Shown: in pieces, positions 60,962 through 64,000 of the stretch
Layout: each line of letters starts with the position of its first letter
How positions within the stretch are numbered: position 1 is the stretch's first letter
Origin: an uncultured Clostridia bacterium
GTDB taxonomy: Bacteria > Bacillota > Clostridia > Lachnospirales > Anaerotignaceae
Assembly (NCBI GenBank): GCA_944383885.1
Contig: CALWRF010000020.1
Coordinates: 1 to 64,000 of the forward strand
Length of the DNA stretch: 64,000 bases
Reading direction: 5' to 3'
Position numbers and translations under genes: made by a program
Notes under the pieces: generated by a model
Databases searched by the model: none
Told to the model about the DNA's origin: nothing
Seen by the model: only the letters and a program-made list of their open reading frames with translations

Positions 60962-61642
60962 ATGAGTTTGCAAAAGATAATAAGGCGAATTATAAAAGCT
61001 GTACTCTTGCTTTTTGTAATTTCTTTAGGCGGCATAGCAGCAATTAATATTTATGTGATAAAAACGACGGAAAAATGGATATTATCTATAGATGAAGCCG
61101 GACAAATTGAAAATATTGACTGCATACTCGTTTTAGGCGCTGCTGTAAGAAATAACGAAATACCGAGCGCAATGCTTAACGACAGACTTGAAACAGGCAT
61201 TGAGCTTTATAAACAAAATGTTTCAGATAAAATATTAATGAGCGGCGACCATGGCAGAAAGGAATATGATGAGGTTAATGTTATGAAAAATTTTGCTATA
61301 AAAAGCGGTGTTCCATCTGAAGATATATTTATGGATCACGCCGGTTTTTCTACATACGAAAGCATGTACAGGGCAAAAGAGATATTTCAAGCCGATAAAG
61401 TAATTATTGTTTCACAGAAATATCATTTATACAGGGCTGTTTATATAGCCCGCAGCCTTGGCATGGAGGCGTATGGCGTACCTTCTGATGTACGTATATA
61501 CAGAGGACAGGAGTATCGTAATTTAAGAGAAGCTGCGGCAAGGGTAAAAGACTTTTTTATTGTTATAATTAAGCCTGAGCCTACTTATCTTGGCGAAGCA
61601 ATACCTGTAAACGGAAACGGAGATATAACAAATGACAAATAG
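60962..61642 (+). CDS. SanA/YdcF-like DUF218 membrane protein
   Basis: This 226-residue protein has a basic start, one membrane helix (about 11-33) and a DUF218 domain: DCILVLGAAVRNNEIPSAMLNDRLETGIELYKQN, ILMSGDHGRKEYDEVNVMKNFAIKSGVP and VIIVSQKYHLYRAVYIARSLGMEAYGVPSD. SanA-like proteins influence envelope permeability and vancomycin response; the biochemistry is unknown. ATG 60962 follows TGAGGTG. It is monocistronic between two terminators. Confidence 0.87.
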   Translation: MSLQKIIRRIIKAVLLLFVISLGGIAAINIYVIKTTEKWILSIDEAGQIENIDCILVLGAAVRNNEIPSAMLNDRLETGIELYKQNVSDKILMSGDHGRKEYDEVNVMKNFAIKSGVPSEDIFMDHAGFSTYESMYRAKEIFQADKVIIVSQKYHLYRAVYIARSLGMEAYGVPSDVRIYRGQEYRNLREAAARVKDFFIVIIKPEPTYLGEAIPVNGNGDITNDK

Positions 61643-61661
61643 TAATTAATTATTTAGATTT

Positions 61662-61692
61662 AACTGGCATATATGCATATTGCCGGTTTTTT
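61662..61692 (+). terminator. Terminator of the SanA-like gene
   Basis: AACTGGCA (61662-61669) pairs with TGCCGGTT (61681-61688), one G-T, followed by TTTT; the loop is itself palindromic. Confidence 0.75.
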
Positions 61693-61814
61693 AACAAAAG
61701 TGAGTATATTATAGACTATATTTAAAAAATTTGTTATTATTAAAGTTAGTGATTTATGCATTAGAGATAATATATTTACAAAATATTAAATAAAGGAAAG
61801 GACAAACTTTTTAT

Positions 61815-62423
61815 ATGGCATCTATCGTAAATCTTATTATTTTAGCACTGCAAATACCGGCGGTTTTATTCGCTACTACACTGCATGAATTTTCAAGGGC
61901 GGCTGTATCAACTGTACTTGGAGATAAAAAACCTAAAAATGAAGGGCGTCTTACATTAAATCCTGTAAAACATTTTGAACCTGTAGGCTTTATACTTATG
62001 TGGGCAACTGGTTTCGGCTGGGGCAAACCGGTGGAAACAAGCCCTATGTTTTATAAGAACAGAAAAAGAGATACACTAATTACAGCTGTTGCTCCAACGG
62101 TTATTAACTTAATCGCCGCTTTTATTTCTTCTGTAATATATTATATTGCGCCTTTAGGGGAAATGGGAATTGCCGGAGTACTGCTTTCATACCTTTTAGT
62201 ATCAATTAAGCAGTTTAATATTTATATAGCAGTTTATAATATTGTTCCTGTTTCACCTATGGACTGTGTAAAGGTGCTTGCGTGCGTACTTCCTGCCAAT
62301 TCGTATTTTAAGTATATCCAGTATGAGAAGATAATTCAGATGGTATTTCTTCTTCTGCTTTTTATGGGATACACTAATTTTATAATTAATCCTATTGTCA
62401 GCTTTTTTATGGCTGTATTATAA
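61815..62423 (+). CDS. Site-2-protease-like (M50) membrane protein with altered zinc motif
   Basis: This 202-residue polytopic protein has the shape of the small M50 proteases upstream of scpA: TTLHEFSRAAVSTVLGDKKPKNEGRLTLNPVKHFEPVGFI, then helices and the C-terminal NIVPVSPMDCVK. In active members the first motif is HExxH; here it is HEFSR (H24, E25, then R28 from codon AGG). The third-ligand Asp of the PMDC motif remains but the usual Gly after it is Cys. Zinc binding and proteolysis are therefore doubtful. The frame is intact and the rest is well kept, so it is not a decaying pseudogene. Confidence 0.85.
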   Translation: MASIVNLIILALQIPAVLFATTLHEFSRAAVSTVLGDKKPKNEGRLTLNPVKHFEPVGFILMWATGFGWGKPVETSPMFYKNRKRDTLITAVAPTVINLIAAFISSVIYYIAPLGEMGIAGVLLSYLLVSIKQFNIYIAVYNIVPVSPMDCVKVLACVLPANSYFKYIQYEKIIQMVFLLLLFMGYTNFIINPIVSFFMAVL

Positions 62424-62447
62424 AATAAAACAGGCGGTGTCTGTATT

Positions 62448-63200
62448 ATGGAAGATATAACTCTCAAGCTTGAGAATTTTGAGGGCCCACTCAGCCTGTT
62501 GTATCATTTAATAGAAAAAAATAAAGTTGATATTTATGATATACCCATAGCCGAAATTACAAGGCAGTACATGGAAGTTATATATAATTCTGAAATAATG
62601 GATATGGACGTAATGAGCAGTTTTATCGTTATGGCGTCTACACTTATGGAGATTAAGTCAAAAATGCTTTTGCCTAAAGCCCAGAACGAGGAAAATGATG
62701 AGACAGACCCGCGTTCAGAACTTGTAAACCGCCTTATTGAGTACAAAAAATACTGCGAGTTTGCTAAAATGCTTAAAGAAAAAGAAAGCAGGTACTCTAA
62801 AAGACTCTTTAAAGAGCCGGATAAGGCTTTAAGCGAGATAAAAAATGAATATTCAACCGACATAGACTCTTTTATGAACGGCGTTACATTTGATGATTTG
62901 ATTAATGCTTTTAAAACTGTTATGGAAAGAAAAGATTTAAAAACTGATAAGATTAGAAGCGGTTTTAAATCTGTTTCCCATGATGAGTTTACAATAGAAG
63001 AAAAAATAGATTATCTTAAAGAACTTTTGTATTTAACGCCTAAAATACGGTTTAAAGAGGTTTTTACAAAGGATACTACAAAAGCTGAGGTTGCCGTTAC
63101 GTTTTTGGCTCTTTTGGAACTTATAAAAACAGGTTTTATGATTATAAGCCAAAGCGTTAATTTTGGCGAAATTATAATAACCAAAAATCAGGAAGTGTAA
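62448..63200 (+). CDS. scpA: Segregation and condensation protein A
   Basis: This 250-residue kleisin links the two Smc heads. The N-terminal kleisin motif is LENFEGPLSLLYHLIEKNKVDIYDIPIAEITRQYMEVI, a linker follows, and the C-terminal winged helix is about 175-245 (VTFLALLELIKTGFMIISQSVNFGEIII). It starts after CAGGCGG. It precedes scpB by two bases and works with Smc encoded at 34197. Confidence 0.94.
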   Translation: MEDITLKLENFEGPLSLLYHLIEKNKVDIYDIPIAEITRQYMEVIYNSEIMDMDVMSSFIVMASTLMEIKSKMLLPKAQNEENDETDPRSELVNRLIEYKKYCEFAKMLKEKESRYSKRLFKEPDKALSEIKNEYSTDIDSFMNGVTFDDLINAFKTVMERKDLKTDKIRSGFKSVSHDEFTIEEKIDYLKELLYLTPKIRFKEVFTKDTTKAEVAVTFLALLELIKTGFMIISQSVNFGEIIITKNQEV

Positions 63201-63202
63201 GT

Positions 63203-63760
63203 ATGAAAATTGAAGAAATGGAATCTGTTATTGAGGCTATGCTTTTTGTTTCAGGCACAGATGTACCGCTTACAGATATAGCTAATGCATTAAATATGGA
63301 TAAATCAACAACACGCGCTGTTATAAGGGCGTTGTCGGACAAGTACGTAACGCAAAAAAGAGGAATACGCATAATAGAGCTTGACAACAGTTTCCAAATG
63401 TGCTCAGCCCCGGAATGTTTTGAGTATGTGTCAGCTCTTTGCAAAATACCGCGCCAGCAGTTTATGACGCAGGCTCTTTTGGAAACGCTGTCTATTATTG
63501 CATATAAACAGCCGGTTACAAAAGCCCAAATTGAGGAAATACGCGGTGTAAATGCCGACCACGCGGTAAACAGGCTTGTGGAACGCAATCTTGTTTGCGA
63601 AGTAGGCAGGCTTGATGCGCCGGGGAAACCGCTGCTTTTTGGCACTACAAAAGAGTTTTTAAGATACTTTGGACTAAGGTCGCCAAAAGACCTGCCTGTT
63701 TTAGGAGAGCTTGACAGTATAAAGCCGGAAAGAAGCGATGTTCAAAATAATGAGCAATAA
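63203..63760 (+). CDS. scpB: Segregation and condensation protein B
   Basis: This 185-residue protein has two winged helices: ESVIEAMLFVSGTDVPLTDIANAL in the first and LETLSIIAYKQPVTKAQIEEIRGVNADHAVNRLVERNLV in the second. ScpB dimers bind ScpA in the Smc complex. Start codon ATG at 63203 lies two bases after the scpA stop, using the scpA end as its site (CAGGAAGTG). Length is standard. Confidence 0.95.
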   Translation: MKIEEMESVIEAMLFVSGTDVPLTDIANALNMDKSTTRAVIRALSDKYVTQKRGIRIIELDNSFQMCSAPECFEYVSALCKIPRQQFMTQALLETLSIIAYKQPVTKAQIEEIRGVNADHAVNRLVERNLVCEVGRLDAPGKPLLFGTTKEFLRYFGLRSPKDLPVLGELDSIKPERSDVQNNEQ

Positions 63761-63816
63761 ATTATATGCGCTCTTTTTATTATAAAAATATGCCGCTTAA
63801 ACAGACGTATTAAATA

Positions 63817-63846
63817 TTGCTGCCTGAAAGAATATAAATACATAAT
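63817..63846 (+). promoter_or_regulatory. Possible promoter after scpB
   Basis: TTGCTG (63817-63822), an 18-base spacer and CATAAT (63841-63846). It would start a roughly 140-base RNA ending at the terminator near 63992, or the leader of a gene beyond the window. Confidence 0.35.
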
Positions 63847-63913
63847 AAAAGGCTGTGATTTAATTAAAAAATTATGGAATAAGCTTTAATTAGTATTAAA
63901 AACGACCAGAAAA

Positions 63914-63992
63914 CAAAGGCTTGGATAATCCTTTGGCAAAATGGTGCCGTTTATTTGGTACCAACGGCGGAATACTGTGTATTCCGCTTTTT
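63914..63992 (+). promoter_or_regulatory. Structured leader or small RNA 3' part with terminator
   Basis: Three stems follow each other: CAAAGG/CCTTTG (63914-63919, 63930-63935); GCCGTT/AACGGC (63946-63951, 63963-63968), with GGTGCC/GGTACC (63943-63948, 63957-63962) as a competing pair; and the terminator GCGGAATA/TATTCCGC (63967-63974, 63980-63987) followed by TTTTT. The second and third stems share bases 63967-63968. TGGTACC resembles the core of a T-box, but the flanking T-box sequence and stem I were not found. The last stem is a convincing terminator; the rest is uncertain. Confidence 0.5.
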
Positions 63993-64000
63993 GAATGAAT

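Noticed and set aside
63911-63992. A T-box riboswitch at the right edge
   Set aside because: Only TGGTACC matches; the flanking conserved T-box bases and a stem I with its specifier loop were not found, so it is kept only as an unclassified structured leader.
1-64000. CRISPR array, rRNA, tRNA, SRP RNA or tmRNA
   Set aside because: No regularly spaced repeats and no recognisable structural RNA signatures were found in any intergenic gap.

Overview
The window is low-G+C DNA from a clostridial member of the Bacillota, most like Lachnospiraceae and relatives. The evidence is the gene order (the yicC-remA-gmk-rpoZ-priA-def-fmt-rsmB-rlmN-prpC-prkC-rsgA-rpe-thiN-rpmB-recG block, the ylmE-sepF-ylmG-ylmH block and ylxM-ffh-rpsP-khpA-rimM-trmD), a YlmC/YmxH-type sporulation gene, SepF, RqcH and RemA, and strong AGGAGG ribosome binding sites with frequent GTG and TTG starts. 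The genus cannot be read from the sequence. No rRNA, tRNA or CRISPR array was recognised.

Layout. Bases 1-1300 are the end of an integrative conjugative element of the Tn916/Tn1549 kind: a small sigma factor, a small HTH protein and about 0.5 kb of hairpin-rich DNA without an integrase. From 1325 the host chromosome holds an aldolase, a sporulation PRC-barrel protein, a GNAT acetyltransferase, nrdR and rqcH. 5922-20795 is the long housekeeping block for nucleotides, DNA replication restart, formylmethionine handling, rRNA methylation, Ser/Thr phospho-signalling and ribosome assembly. 20890-26902 holds a tiny membrane protein, rpmB, an Asp23 protein, fakA-like yloV, recG, rsmD and coaD. 26903-34188 is a division-associated cluster (coiled-coil protein, HlyD-like protein, ylmE, sepF, ylmG, ylmH) followed by aroB, lspA and a pseudouridine synthase. 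34197-42962 is chromosome condensation and SRP (smc, ftsY, ylxM, ffh) plus rpsP, khpA, rimM and trmD. 43005-47274 is murA, ftsQ, a DUF881 gene and ftsZ. 47492-55556 is a cell-surface polymer block: murJ, an O-antigen-ligase-like protein, glycosyltransferases, two DUF4330 proteins, a GT4-CsaB fusion and a TagA-type transferase. 55634-63760 holds a YitT protein, a CdaR/PucR-type regulator, ftsEX, a carboxyl-terminal protease, a SanA-like protein, a degenerate site-2-protease homologue and scpAB.

How they fit together. Much of the window serves growth and division: SepF and FtsZ build the Z ring, FtsQ and FtsEX link it to wall synthesis and hydrolysis, MurA and MurJ supply lipid II, PrkC and PrpC sense and reset wall status, and Smc with ScpA/ScpB segregates the chromosome. 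The 47-55 kb block probably makes a pyruvylated secondary wall polymer that anchors surface proteins.

Most of the window is conserved core genome. The points most worth a second look are non-coding or positional: a perfectly symmetric divergent promoter at 5857-5891, a 46-residue membrane protein in the spoVM slot, a roughly 230-nt hairpin array with three terminator-like stems upstream of rimM, a palindrome at the ylxM promoter, a conserved-looking protease homologue whose HExxH motif reads HEFSR, an HlyD-like protein in the division cluster, and a structured leader at the right edge.
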